A stretch of DNA of 9,285 nucleotides, from NCBI GenBank assembly GCA_021298875.1, contig JAJTHJ010000025.1, positions 1 through 9,285 of the forward strand, read 5' to 3'. This DNA is from Burkholderiales bacterium. Its GTDB lineage: Bacteria; Pseudomonadota; Gammaproteobacteria; Burkholderiales; Burkholderiaceae_F. Made by a program: the position numbers and the translations under genes. This document shows, piece by piece, positions 1 through 7,740 of this stretch (the stretch's first letter is position 1; the number at the start of each line of letters is the position of its first letter). The notes below the pieces were generated by a model that ran no database searches, was not told the origin of the DNA, and was given only the letters and a program-made list of their open reading frames with translations.

Positions 1-317
1 CGCTGACGCTGGAGCTCTACCCCGGCTTGACCGAGCGCGCGCTGCCCGACATCTGCGCGCAGGCGCAGCGGCGCTGGGACCTCCTCGACCTGCTGGTGAT
101 CCACCGCGTCGGCGAACTCAAACCGACCGACCAGATCGTGCTGGTGGTCGTCACCAGCAGCCACCGCGGCGAGGCCTTTGCGGCCTGCCAGTTCGTGATG
201 GACTATCTCAAGACCGACGCGCCGTTCTGGAAGAAGGAAGCCACGCCCGCCGGCACGCGCTGGGTCGAAGCCCGCGCCAGCGACGACGCCGCCCGCAACC
301 GCTGGAGCAGGCCGTGA
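1..317 (+). CDS. moaE: Molybdopterin synthase catalytic (large) subunit MoaE, 5' end missing
   Basis: MoaE transfers sulfur from the MoaD thiocarboxylate to precursor Z (cPMP), making molybdopterin for the molybdenum cofactor in the cytoplasm. The window opens inside the gene; the frame runs from base 3 and gives 104 residues, about the last two thirds of a normal ~150-residue MoaE. Diagnostic stretches are VIHRVGELKPTDQ, the TSSHRGEAF segment with the conserved His-Arg pair, and DYLKTDAPFWKKE, which carries the two lysines seven residues apart that match the catalytic K119 and K126 of E. coli MoaE, followed by RWVEAR. The ATG-less lead-in before base 27 is in frame and MoaE-like, so the true start lies upstream of the window. 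The stop (315-317) overlaps the crcB start. moaD would be expected just upstream. The assignment is firm. Confidence 0.95.
   Translation, partial: LTLELYPGLTERALPDICAQAQRRWDLLDLLVIHRVGELKPTDQIVLVVVTSSHRGEAFAACQFVMDYLKTDAPFWKKEATPAGTRWVEARASDDAARNRWSRP
304..307 (+). promoter_or_regulatory. Shine-Dalgarno site of crcB
   Basis: GGAG lies inside the last codons of moaE, six bases before the GTG at 314. It supports the GTG as the crcB start, together with translational coupling through the GTGA overlap. Confidence 0.5.
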
Positions 318-712
318 CCCGCGACGGCCCGCTGTGGCAGGTGCTGCTCGCGGTGGGCCTCGGTGCCGTAGTCGGTGCCTGGTTGCGCTGGGGCCTGTCG
401 TATTGGCTGAACCCGCGCGTTGCGCATCTGCCGCTCGGCACGCTGGCGGCCAACCTGGTCGGCGGCTACCTGATCGGCATTGCTATCGCCGCATTTGTGG
501 TGCAACCGGGCATCGCACCGGCGTGGCGCCTGCTGATCGTGACAGGCTTTCTCGGCGGGCTGACGACGTTCTCGACATTCTCCGCGGAGTCGGTCGCGCT
601 GATGCAGGCTGGGCAATGGGCCGCCGCGGGACTGCACACCGCGCTGCATCTAGGCGGTTCGCTGGTGGCCACCGTGTTCGGCATCTGGACGGTGCGGGTG
701 TTCGCGACGTGA
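314..712 (+). CDS. crcB: Fluoride ion channel CrcB/Fluc
   Basis: CrcB (Fluc) is a small inner-membrane channel that lets fluoride leave the cytoplasm; it works as an antiparallel dimer. The 132-residue length is typical and four hydrophobic segments are visible (about residues 8-30, 40-63, 70-95 and 105-130). Family signatures are all present: GAVVGAWLRW (17-26), GTLAANLVGGYLIG (42-55) with the pore asparagine N47, and GFLGGLTTFSTFS (78-90), whose F86 and F89 match the pore phenylalanines. The start is GTG at 314, overlapping the moaE stop as GTGA, with GGAG six bases upstream; no ATG fits the N-terminus. Because crcB has no leader of its own, there is no room for the fluoride riboswitch that often precedes it, so it is probably expressed with moaE. 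Confidence is high. Confidence 0.95.
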   Translation: MTRDGPLWQVLLAVGLGAVVGAWLRWGLSYWLNPRVAHLPLGTLAANLVGGYLIGIAIAAFVVQPGIAPAWRLLIVTGFLGGLTTFSTFSAESVALMQAGQWAAAGLHTALHLGGSLVATVFGIWTVRVFAT

Positions 713-725
713 CAGAGGTCTGCCG

Positions 726-731
726 TATATT
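726..731 (+). promoter_or_regulatory. Possible -10 element for the efflux operon
   Basis: TATATT sits in the 55-base gap between crcB and the membrane-fusion gene, 36 bases before its ATG, in a locally AT-richer stretch. No convincing -35 hexamer lies 16-19 bases upstream, so this is a weak guess. The gap is nonetheless the only place for a separate promoter of the pump genes. Confidence 0.25.
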
Positions 732-767
732 GCCCACGCTCTCCGGTCAATAAGAAAACCAAACCGC

Positions 768-1889
768 ATGCCTGTTCTGTCTGTCCGCGCAGCCGCCGCC
801 ATGGCCGCGCTCCCGCTGCTCGCCGCCTGCTCCAAACCCGCGCCGACCACCGAGGACATCCGCCCGGTGCGGACGATGACGGTGGCCGCCGGGCGGACGA
901 CCGCCCTGGCCGACCTGCCGGGGGAACTGAAGCCGCGGATCGAGACGCGCGTCGGCTTTCAGGTGCCGGGGCGGATCGTCAGCCGCGACGTGGAAGTCGG
1001 CCAGACCGTTAAAGCCGGCCAGACGCTCGCTGCGGTGGACGCCGCCGACTACAAGCTCTCCGCGGTCGCCGCGCGGGAGGCGCTGATCGCCGCGCAGACC
1101 GACCGCGACCAGCAGCGTGCGGATTACAAGCGCTTCCAGGACCTGCATGCGAAGGGCTTTATCAGCGCGGCCGAACTGGAGCGGCGCAAGAGCGCGCTCG
1201 ACGCTGCCGAGGCCCGCTACAAGCAGGCGGCGGCGCAGGCCGACGTGAGCGGCAACCAAGCTGCGTACACGGTGCTGAAGGCGCCGACCGCGGGTGTCGT
1301 CACCGCCGTGGATGCCGAAGTGGGGCAGGTGGTCACTGCCGGCCAGTCGGTCGTGCGCCTGGCGCCGACGGCCGAGAAGGAAGTCGCCATCGCTATCCCC
1401 GAAAGTCGCCTCGCCGATCTGCGCCGCATCCCTGAAGTACGCGTGTCACTGTGGGCCGGCGGCAAGGAACTTCGCGGCAAAGTGCGCGAGATTTCTCCGG
1501 TTGCCGATCCGGCCACCCGCACCTTTCCGGCGCGGATCACCTTGCTCGACGTGCCGGCCGACGCTGCATTTGGCATGACGGCGACGGTCAAGTTCGAGAC
1601 TCCGGTGCCGACCGCGGTCGTGCTGCTGCCGCTGCAAGCGCTGCTACGCGATGGCGATGCGACCTATATCTGGCTACTGGACCGCAACGCGATGACGGTC
1701 AAGCGCGTGCCGATCAAGGTCGCTTCGATCGCCGGCAACGAGGTCGCCGTCGCCGGCGGTGTGCAGCCCGGCGACACGGTGGCCACCGCTGGCGTGCATC
1801 TGCTCAAGGACGGGCAGAAGGTCAAGCTGCTCGACGAGAAGCTCTTCACCCCGGCGCCGTCGCCCGCCGCGGCGCCTGCCAAACCGTGA
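768..1889 (+). CDS. RND efflux membrane-fusion lipoprotein (HlyD/AcrA type)
   Basis: This is the periplasmic adaptor subunit that links an RND pump to an outer-membrane channel. The 373-residue protein starts with a lipoprotein signal peptide: a hydrophobic stretch ending in the lipobox LLAAC with the acylated cysteine at residue 21, so it should be anchored in the inner membrane by lipid. The order is typical: first lipoyl half (about 60-91, RVGFQVPGRI and VGQTVKAGQTL), alpha-helical hairpin (about 95-165), second lipoyl half (about 167-198, LKAPTAGVV and VGQVVTAGQ), beta-barrel (about 203-278) and membrane-proximal domain (about 285-355), then an Ala/Pro-rich tail. The ATG at 768 is chosen because it gives the full signal peptide; no good Shine-Dalgarno is visible. 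Its stop overlaps the GTG start of the pump permease, so the two form one operon. No outer-membrane factor gene or TetR-type regulator is present nearby. The substrate cannot be told from sequence. Confidence 0.92.
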   Translation: MPVLSVRAAAAMAALPLLAACSKPAPTTEDIRPVRTMTVAAGRTTALADLPGELKPRIETRVGFQVPGRIVSRDVEVGQTVKAGQTLAAVDAADYKLSAVAAREALIAAQTDRDQQRADYKRFQDLHAKGFISAAELERRKSALDAAEARYKQAAAQADVSGNQAAYTVLKAPTAGVVTAVDAEVGQVVTAGQSVVRLAPTAEKEVAIAIPESRLADLRRIPEVRVSLWAGGKELRGKVREISPVADPATRTFPARITLLDVPADAAFGMTATVKFETPVPTAVVLLPLQALLRDGDATYIWLLDRNAMTVKRVPIKVASIAGNEVAVAGGVQPGDTVATAGVHLLKDGQKVKLLDEKLFTPAPSPAAAPAKP

Positions 1890-4800
1890 CCGCGCCGCGC
1901 CTGCCGCCGGTGCTCGGGGCGGTCAAGAGCTTCAACCTCTCGGCCTGGGCGCTCGACCACGGGCCGTTGATCCGCTACCTGATGGTGGCGCTGCTGATCG
2001 CCGGTGTGGGCGCCTTCTTCGCGCTCGGGCAGGACGAAGACCCGCCGTTCACCTTCCGCGCGATGGTCGTGCAGGCCTTCTGGCCTAGCGCCACCGCGCA
2101 GCAGATGGCCGAGCAGGTCACCGACAAGCTCGAACGCAAGCTGCAAGAAACGCCCTACGTCGACAAGATTCGCTCGTACAGCAAGCCGGGGCAGACGCTG
2201 ATCATCGTGCAACTGGTCTGCTCCTCGCCGCCGGCAGAGATTCAGCAGGTCAGGTACCAGGAGCGCAAGAAGCTCGGCGACATCCGTGCGACGCTGCCGC
2301 CCGGCGTGCAGGGGCCAATCTTCAACGACGAGTTCGGCGACGTGTACGGCGTGATCTTCGCCTTCTCCGCCGACGGCTTCAATTACCGGGAGCTGAAGGA
2401 CTACGTGGACTGGGCGCGCCAGCAACTGCTGCGGGTGCCGAACGTGGCGAAGGTCGATCTGTTCGGCGTCCAGGACGAGAAGATTTACCTGGAGATTCCG
2501 CACCGGCGGCTGGCGCAGCTGGGGCTGACCGTGCCGCAACTGGCCGAGCAGATCGCCGCGCAAAACGCGGTCGAAGCGTCGGGCCTGTTGCCGACGCCGA
2601 CCGACAACGTGCAGATTCGCCTGACCGGAGAGTTGCGTTCGCTCGACGATCTGCGCGCGCTACCGATCCGCGCCAACGGCCTGACCTACAAACTGGGCGA
2701 CGTAGCGACGGTCACCCGCGGCTACATCGACCCACCGCGCGACAAGATGCGCGCAGCCGAGGGCGGGGCGCCGGCGCGCGAGGTCATTGGCTTGGGGGTG
2801 TCGATGGCCAAGGGCGGCGACATCATCGCGCTGGGCCGCGATCTCGCCGCCATCGAGCGGCGCTTGCAGTCGCAGTTGCCGGTCGGCATCGAGATGTTCA
2901 AGGTCGCCGACCAGCCGCGTGCGGTGGCGGCCAGCGTCAACGAGTTCATCCGCGTGCTGATCGAGGCGGTGGCGATCGTGCTGGCCGTCTCCTTCGTCAG
3001 CCTCGGTCTGCACACCAAGCCGCTGCGGGTGGACATGCGGCCGGGGCTGGTGGTCGCGCTGACGATCCCGCTGGTGCTGGCGCTGACCTTCCTCGCGATG
3101 TACGTGACGGGCATCGGCCTGCACAAGATTTCGCTCGGCGCACTGATCATCGCCTTGGGCCTGCTGGTGGACGACGCGATCATCGCGGTCGAGATGGTCG
3201 TGCGCAAGATGGAAGAAGGCGCGGACCGCCGCGCTGCCGCCACGGCGATGTACGAGCTGACGGCGATGCCGATGCCGACCGGCACGCTGATCACCGCCGC
3301 GGGCTTCCTGCCGATCGCGCTCGCCAAATCGCTGGCCGGCGAGTACACCTTCTCGATCTTCGCGGTCACCGCGATTTCGCTGATCATCTCGTGGTTCGTC
3401 GCGGTGCTGTTCGTGCCGCAGTTGTCGATCTGGCTGCTGCGGATCAAGCCCAGGGTCGGCGCCGACGGGCAGCACGAGCTTTTCAACACGCCGTTTTATG
3501 AGCGCTTCCGTGCGCTGGTGGACTGGTGCGTGGAGTGGCGCAAGACGGTCATCGCGATCACGGTCGGCGCGCTGGTGCTGGGGTGCTGGGGTTCCGCTTC
3601 GTCGAAAAGCAGTTCTTCCCGGACTCCAGCCGGCTCGAACTCGTCGTCGATCTGTGGTTGCCCGAAGGCTCGAGCTTCGTCGCCACCGAAGCCGAGGCCA
3701 AGCGCTTCGAGCGCTGGCTGCAACAGCAAGCCGAGGTCGAGTACTACGCGGGCTACGTCGGCACGGGCTCGCCGCGCTTTTACTTGCCGCAGGACCAGCA
3801 GTTTCCGCAGAGCAATCTGGCGCAGTACGTGGTGGCCACGCGTTCGCTGGCGCAGCGCGAGGCGCTGTGCGGGCGGCTGCTGCAACTGTTCCGCGACGAC
3901 TTTCCCAACCTGCGCGGGCGGGTGAAGCTGCTGCCCAACGGACCGCCGGTGCCCTACCCGGTGCAGTTCCGCGTCGAGGGCGAAGACCCGGCGCGCGTGC
4001 GGCAGATTGCCGACCGCGTCAAGCAGGCGATGCGCGACAACCCCAACACGGTCGGTGTGAACGACAACTGGAACGAGGACGTCAAGCAACTGCGGCTGAC
4101 GCTCGACCAGGACAAGGCGCGTGCGCTTGGGGTCTCCACGCAACTGCTGGCGCGGGCGGCGCAGACGATCCTATCGGGCACGCCAATCGCGCAGTACCGC
4201 GAAGGCGACGAGCTGATCGACATCGTGCTGCGCCAACCTCTGGACGAACGCGACACGATGACCCGGCTCGCCGATGCCAACGTGCCGACCGCCAGCGGCC
4301 GCTACGTGCCGCTGTCGCAACTGGTCAAGGCGGAGTTCGGCTGGGAGCCGGGCGTGATCTGGCGCGAGAACCGCGAGTACGCGATCACCGTGCAAAGCGA
4401 GGTGCGCGACGGCATCCAGGGGCCGACGGTGACCGACCAGGTATGGAATAGCTACGACATGCAAGTACTGCGAGCTCACTTACCGCCCGGCTACCGGCTG
4501 GTGATCGCCGGCGCGGCCGAGGAGAGCGAGAAGGCGACCAGTGCGCTGCTGGCCAACGTGCCGCTGGCGCTGTTTGCGATCTTCACGCTGCTGATGCTCC
4601 AGCTGCACAGCTTCCCGCGGTCGCTGCTGGTGTTTCTCACCGGGCCGCTCGGCTTCATCGGCGCGGCGGCGGCGCTTTTGATTTTCCAGCGGCCGTTCGG
4701 TTTCGTCGCGCAACTGGGCGTGATCGCACTGGTCGGCATGATCATCCGCAACGCGGTGATCCTGGTCGATCAGATCGAACGCGACGAAGAGCGCGGCGTG

Positions 4801-5040
4801 GACACCTGGACCGCCATCGTGGAAGCGGCCGTGCGCCGCCTGCGGCCGATCCTGCTGACCGCCGCCGCCGCAGTGGTGGCGATGATTCCGCTGTCGCGCA
4901 GCGTCTTCTGGGGGCCGATGGCGGTGGCGATCATGGGTGGGCTGATCGTCGCCACCGCGTTGACGCTGCTTTTCCTGCCAGCGCTGTATGCGGCGTGGTT
5001 CCGAGTGAAGCGCGTGCCGGCGGGCGATACTTTGGCCTGA
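1886..5040 (+). pseudogene. RND efflux pump permease (AcrB-like), interrupted by a frameshift
   Basis: This is the proton-driven inner-membrane component of a tripartite efflux pump, with the preceding fusion lipoprotein. GTG at 1886 overlaps that gene's stop (GTGA) and gives VTAPRLPPVLG. Reading proceeds in one frame to about 3580 (residue 565 or so) and continues one frame back to the stop at 5038-5040; the combined length is about 1,050 residues, normal for the family. Visible features are TM1 (about 28-48), GLLVDDAIIAVE with the paired proton-relay aspartates D429 and D430 (D407/D408 in AcrB), the FFPDSSR start of the second porter half right after the break, and GMIIRNAVILVDQI in TM10, with Arg where AcrB has Lys940. 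Read literally, the first frame ends at 3925 with about 113 out-of-frame residues, and the second frame is open from 3526 to 5040. Both halves look well conserved, arguing for a recent lesion or a sequence error. As written, no full pump is made. Confidence 0.88.
3575..3591 (+). repeat. Tandem 8-base repeat and G runs at the pump frameshift
   Basis: GTGCTGGG occurs twice back to back (3575-3582 and 3583-3590), creating GGGG runs at 3580-3583 and 3588-3591. The permease frame changes by one base exactly here. Adding one G to the first run restores the frame as ALVLGVLGFRFV; removing one 8-base copy restores it as ALVLGFRFV. The repeat and the frame change are seen directly; which event happened is inference. 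Confidence 0.8.
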
Positions 5041-5048
5041 CGAGCATT

Positions 5049-5055
5049 GGTGAGG
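5049..5055 (+). promoter_or_regulatory. Shine-Dalgarno site that sets the hemG start
   Basis: GGTGAGG ends eight bases before the ATG at 5064. It favours this start over an in-frame upstream ATG at 4995, which lies inside the pump gene and would add 23 residues unlike any flavodoxin N-terminus. Confidence 0.6.
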
Positions 5056-5063
5056 CGCTGCCG

Positions 5064-5600
5064 ATGAAGTGCGTTTTGATCCTCTACCTGTCCCGCGACG
5101 GCCACACTGCGCGCATCGCGCGAGCCCTCTGCGGCAGCATCGCCGCCGCCGGCGGGCGGGCCGAGATGATGGATCTGGTCGAGGCGGAGCGCGAAGGCGT
5201 GGACTGGGCGCGCTACGACCTGCGCGTGCTCGGCGCGCCGGTGCTGTACGGCACCTACGACAAGCGCCTCTTCGACTTCGTCGCCAAACACAAGGCCGAA
5301 CTCGACGCGCGGCCGAATGCGTTTTTCAACGTCTCGGTGGTCGCGCGCATCCCGGCCAAGGCGACGGTCGAGGGCAACCGCTACATGCAGAAGTTCCTGC
5401 AACTGTCGCCCTGGCAGCCGCGCGATTTGAAGGTGATCGCCGGCAAGGTCAACTACCCAGTCTGGGCCTGGTACGAACGGCTGATGATCCAACTCATCAT
5501 GAAGTACACCGACGGCCCGACCGATCCGTCGACCGTGATCGACTACACCGACTGGGACGACGTGGCCGCGTACGGGCGGCACCTGCTGACGCTGGCGTAA
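5064..5600 (+). CDS. hemG: Menaquinone-dependent protoporphyrinogen IX dehydrogenase HemG
   Basis: HemG oxidises protoporphyrinogen IX to protoporphyrin IX, the step before iron insertion in heme synthesis, passing electrons through FMN to quinones at the membrane. The 178-residue protein has a flavodoxin fold: a beta strand (residues 3-9) then the FMN phosphate loop SRDGHT (10-15), and LGAPVLYGTYDK (56-67). What separates it from ordinary flavodoxins is the long insert typical of HemG (about 118-148), here with WQPRDLKVIAGKVNYP and RLMIQLIMK, followed by the YTDW motif (161-164); the equivalent E. coli segments are very similar by eye. It lies 23 bases after the RND permease on the same strand, so it may be cotranscribed with it, though no functional link is known. 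The stop codon directly abuts the envZ stop on the opposite strand. Confidence 0.9.
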   Translation: MKCVLILYLSRDGHTARIARALCGSIAAAGGRAEMMDLVEAEREGVDWARYDLRVLGAPVLYGTYDKRLFDFVAKHKAELDARPNAFFNVSVVARIPAKATVEGNRYMQKFLQLSPWQPRDLKVIAGKVNYPVWAWYERLMIQLIMKYTDGPTDPSTVIDYTDWDDVAAYGRHLLTLA

Positions 5601-6932
5601 TCAGCGTCCGGGCAGTGGCAGCCGCAGTTCCGCGCGCAGCCCGTGAGGCGTATTGGCGCCAAGCGTGAATTGCCCGCCGTGCAGCTGGGCGATCCGTTGC
5701 ACGATCGCCAGCCCCAGGCCGGCGCCGGTGCCGCCGCCGCGCGCGGCGTCGCCGCGCTCGAAGGGGCGCAACAGCCGTTGCAGGTCGGCGGGGGCGATGC
5801 CCGGCCCCTGGTCGGCCACGGTGAGCAGCGCGGCGCCGTCCTGCCGCGTCAGCGTCAAGGCGAGCGTCAGTCGTCCGCTCTCGGCATCGCGCCCGTAGTG
5901 GTCGGCGTTGGCCAGCAGGTTGTCGAGTGCGCGGCGCAGTTCGGTTGCGTAGCCGTCGAGCACGAGGCCGGGTTCGATGCGGCTGTCTACCGCCGTGTCC
6001 GGTGCCTCCGTCAAGCGACTGGCGGCGAGCGCTTCGCCGGCCAGTTGCGATAGATCGACCGGCGCCTTCGGTTGCTGCGGGCTGGGCCGCGCGTAGTCGA
6101 GAAACTGGCGGACGATGGCGTCCATCTGGTCGATGTCGCTCGCCATCGCCGCGCGCGTGGCGTCGGGCAGGGCGTTCAACTCGAGCTCCAGCCGCAGTCG
6201 TGTCAGGGGTGTGCGCAGATCGTGCGAGATCCCCGCCAGCAGCACCGCGCGATCCTGCTCCAGCTTGGCTAGCGCGGCCACCATGCGGTTGAAGTTCTCG
6301 TTGACCGTGCGGATCTCCGGCGGCCCGCTCTGTGGCAGCGGCGGCGGCGTGCCGCCGGCGGCCAGCTGCCGCGCCGCCATGCTCAAGCGGCGCAGCGGCT
6401 GGTTGACCACGCCGGTGATCGCCACCGCGGTGGCGAGCGACAGCAGCAGCGCTGCCACCGCCCAGCTGATCCACTGCGTGCCGGCGTTACGCACCAGCGG
6501 GTCGCGCTCGAAGGCCACCCAATAGTCGTCGCCGGCGATGCTGAAGCTCACCCACAGCGCCGGCTCGCCGTTGACGGCGCCGGCCAGCCGTGTCTGCGGG
6601 CCGAGCTGGGCGCGCAGTTGCGCCTCGATCAGCTCGGCCAGCGGCAGCGCGGGCTGCGGTTGGACCCGGTCGCCGGCCTCGCGCGGGACGATGCGGATGC
6701 CCTCGTTGTCGGCGAGTTCGGCGAGCAGCGCGCGTCGCAGCGACGGCTCGGCGTAGAGCAAGGCGGCGCGCGTGATGTTGACCACGCTCACCATCTGGTG
6801 CGCGATCTGGTGTGCGCGCGGCGTGCGCTCGAACACGCGCAGGCTCTGCGCCCAGGCAAGCACGCTCGCCGCCAGCAGCGCCAGCAGCAGCAGAAAGGTG
6901 CGCCAGAAGAGCGGCAGCGCAGCGCGGCTCAC
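5601..6932 (-). CDS. envZ: Osmosensor-type histidine kinase EnvZ
   Basis: EnvZ is an inner-membrane sensor kinase that autophosphorylates and passes the phosphate to OmpR, and also dephosphorylates it. From GTG at 6932 the protein has 443 residues, close to E. coli EnvZ (450). Order: TM1 (about 9-29), periplasmic sensor (about 30-152), TM2 (about 154-176), HAMP (about 176-228), dimerisation/phosphotransfer helix with GISHDLRTPLTRLRLELEL and phosphoacceptor H237, then the ATPase domain with N342 in the N box (NLLANADHY), DQGPGIA (374-380) and GTGAGLGLAIVQRI (401-414). The FERGDAAR F-box-like stretch is also present. The GTG overlaps the ompR stop (GTGA) and no clear Shine-Dalgarno precedes it, so translation is probably coupled. 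The Bordetella counterpart is RisS. The periplasmic part is the least conserved region, so the stimulus cannot be inferred. Confidence 0.93.
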   Translation of the reverse strand: MSRAALPLFWRTFLLLLALLAASVLAWAQSLRVFERTPRAHQIAHQMVSVVNITRAALLYAEPSLRRALLAELADNEGIRIVPREAGDRVQPQPALPLAELIEAQLRAQLGPQTRLAGAVNGEPALWVSFSIAGDDYWVAFERDPLVRNAGTQWISWAVAALLLSLATAVAITGVVNQPLRRLSMAARQLAAGGTPPPLPQSGPPEIRTVNENFNRMVAALAKLEQDRAVLLAGISHDLRTPLTRLRLELELNALPDATRAAMASDIDQMDAIVRQFLDYARPSPQQPKAPVDLSQLAGEALAASRLTEAPDTAVDSRIEPGLVLDGYATELRRALDNLLANADHYGRDAESGRLTLALTLTRQDGAALLTVADQGPGIAPADLQRLLRPFERGDAARGGGTGAGLGLAIVQRIAQLHGGQFTLGANTPHGLRAELRLPLPGR

Positions 6933-7657
6933 GCGGGCTGGTCGTCGGGGATGAACACGTAGCCCAGCCCCCAGACGGTTTGCAGATAGCGCGGCTTGGC
7001 CGGGTCGGGTTCGATCAGTTTGCGCAACCGCGAAATCTGCACGTCCAGACTGCGGTCGTAGGCCTCGTACTCGCGGCCGCGCGCCATCTCCATCAGCTTG
7101 TCGCGCGACAGCGGCACGCGCGGGAAGCGGGCAAAGGCCTTGAGCACGGCAAACTCGCCGGTGGTGAGCGGCACCGGCTCGCCTGCGCGGGTCAGCGTGC
7201 GCGTGCCCAGATCGAGCAGGAAGTCGCCAAAAGCCACCTGGCCCGCTTCCTGCGCCGGCGCGCCCGGCGCCTCGTTCGGCGTCTTGCGCCGCAGGACCGC
7301 GTGGGTGCGCGCCAGCAGTTCGCGCGGGTTGAAGGGCTTGGGCAAATAGTCGTCGGCGCCGAGTTCGAGGCCGACGATGCGGTCCACGTCCTCGCCTTTG
7401 GCGGTGAGCATCAACACCGGCGTGGTGTCGTTGCCGCCGCGCAGCCGGCGCAGCACCGACAGGCCGTCTTCGCCCGGCATCATCAGGTCGAGGATCAGCA
7501 GGTCGAAGTGCTCGCGCTGCCACAGGCGCTGCATCGCCTGCGCGTGCTCGGCCGTGTAGACGGTCATGCCGTTGTCGGTCAGGTAGCGGCGCAGCAGATC
7601 CCGCAGACGCAGGTCGTCGTCGACGACGAGGATTTTCGGGGGGCCGGATCGGCTCAT
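6929..7657 (-). CDS. ompR: Response regulator OmpR
   Basis: OmpR is the cytoplasmic DNA-binding partner of EnvZ; when phosphorylated it binds tandem half-sites near target promoters, classically porin genes. The 242-residue protein (E. coli 239) has a receiver domain with the acidic pair D13/D14, phosphoacceptor D57 in LLILDLMMPGEDG, T85 and K107 (YLPKPFNPRELL), a linker with NEAPGAPAQE resembling E. coli OmpR, and a winged-helix effector domain (about 139-240) with the recognition-helix segment RSLDVQISRLRKLIE and the hallmark TVWGLGYVF. ATG at 7657 is chosen because GGAGA lies nine bases upstream; an in-frame ATG at 7741 would add 28 residues unlike the family. It is the first gene of the ompR-envZ operon and is divergent from the repeat protein at 7826. 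RisA is the Bordetella equivalent. Confidence 0.96.
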   Translation of the reverse strand: MSRSGPPKILVVDDDLRLRDLLRRYLTDNGMTVYTAEHAQAMQRLWQREHFDLLILDLMMPGEDGLSVLRRLRGGNDTTPVLMLTAKGEDVDRIVGLELGADDYLPKPFNPRELLARTHAVLRRKTPNEAPGAPAQEAGQVAFGDFLLDLGTRTLTRAGEPVPLTTGEFAVLKAFARFPRVPLSRDKLMEMARGREYEAYDRSLDVQISRLRKLIEPDPAKPRYLQTVWGLGYVFIPDDQPA

Positions 7658-7666
7658 GGTGCGAGG

Positions 7667-7671
7667 TCTCC
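7667..7671 (-). promoter_or_regulatory. Shine-Dalgarno site of ompR
   Basis: GGAGA on the minus strand ends nine bases before the ATG at 7657, deciding between this start and the longer in-frame one at 7741. Confidence 0.6.
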
Positions 7672-7740
7672 GCAAATCGGCAGGCTGGATTGTGCGGCGA
7701 GGCGGGCGCGGCACCGCGCGTGCCGTGTTGTGCCAAGACA

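Noticed and set aside
1451..1885. Upstream extension of the permease frame
   Set aside because: It overlaps the fusion-protein gene out of frame; permease-like sequence begins only at the GTG of 1886.
2660..3475. Long minus-strand open frames opposite the pump permease
   Set aside because: They are typical high-GC shadows rich in Arg, His, Gln and Asp with no recognisable domain.
3578..3592. Programmed -1 ribosomal frameshifting in the permease
   Set aside because: A slip on G-GGG would restore the frame, but the codon before it cannot re-pair, so there is no standard slippery heptamer, and I know of no RND permease made this way. Mutation or sequence error is simpler.
3583..5040. C-terminal half of the permease as an independent gene starting at GTG 3583
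   Set aside because: It would begin in the middle of a membrane helix without a ribosome binding site; it is the second half of one gene.
7709..7725. Six-base inverted repeat CGGCAC/GTGCCG in the intergenic gap
   Set aside because: A short GC stem with no T tract, expected by chance at this base composition.
5601..7736. A 711-residue minus-strand open frame covering both ompR and envZ
   Set aside because: Only the part from 6932 down is envZ; the rest is an out-of-frame shadow of ompR, rich in Arg/Ala/Pro. It is not a fused hybrid regulator.
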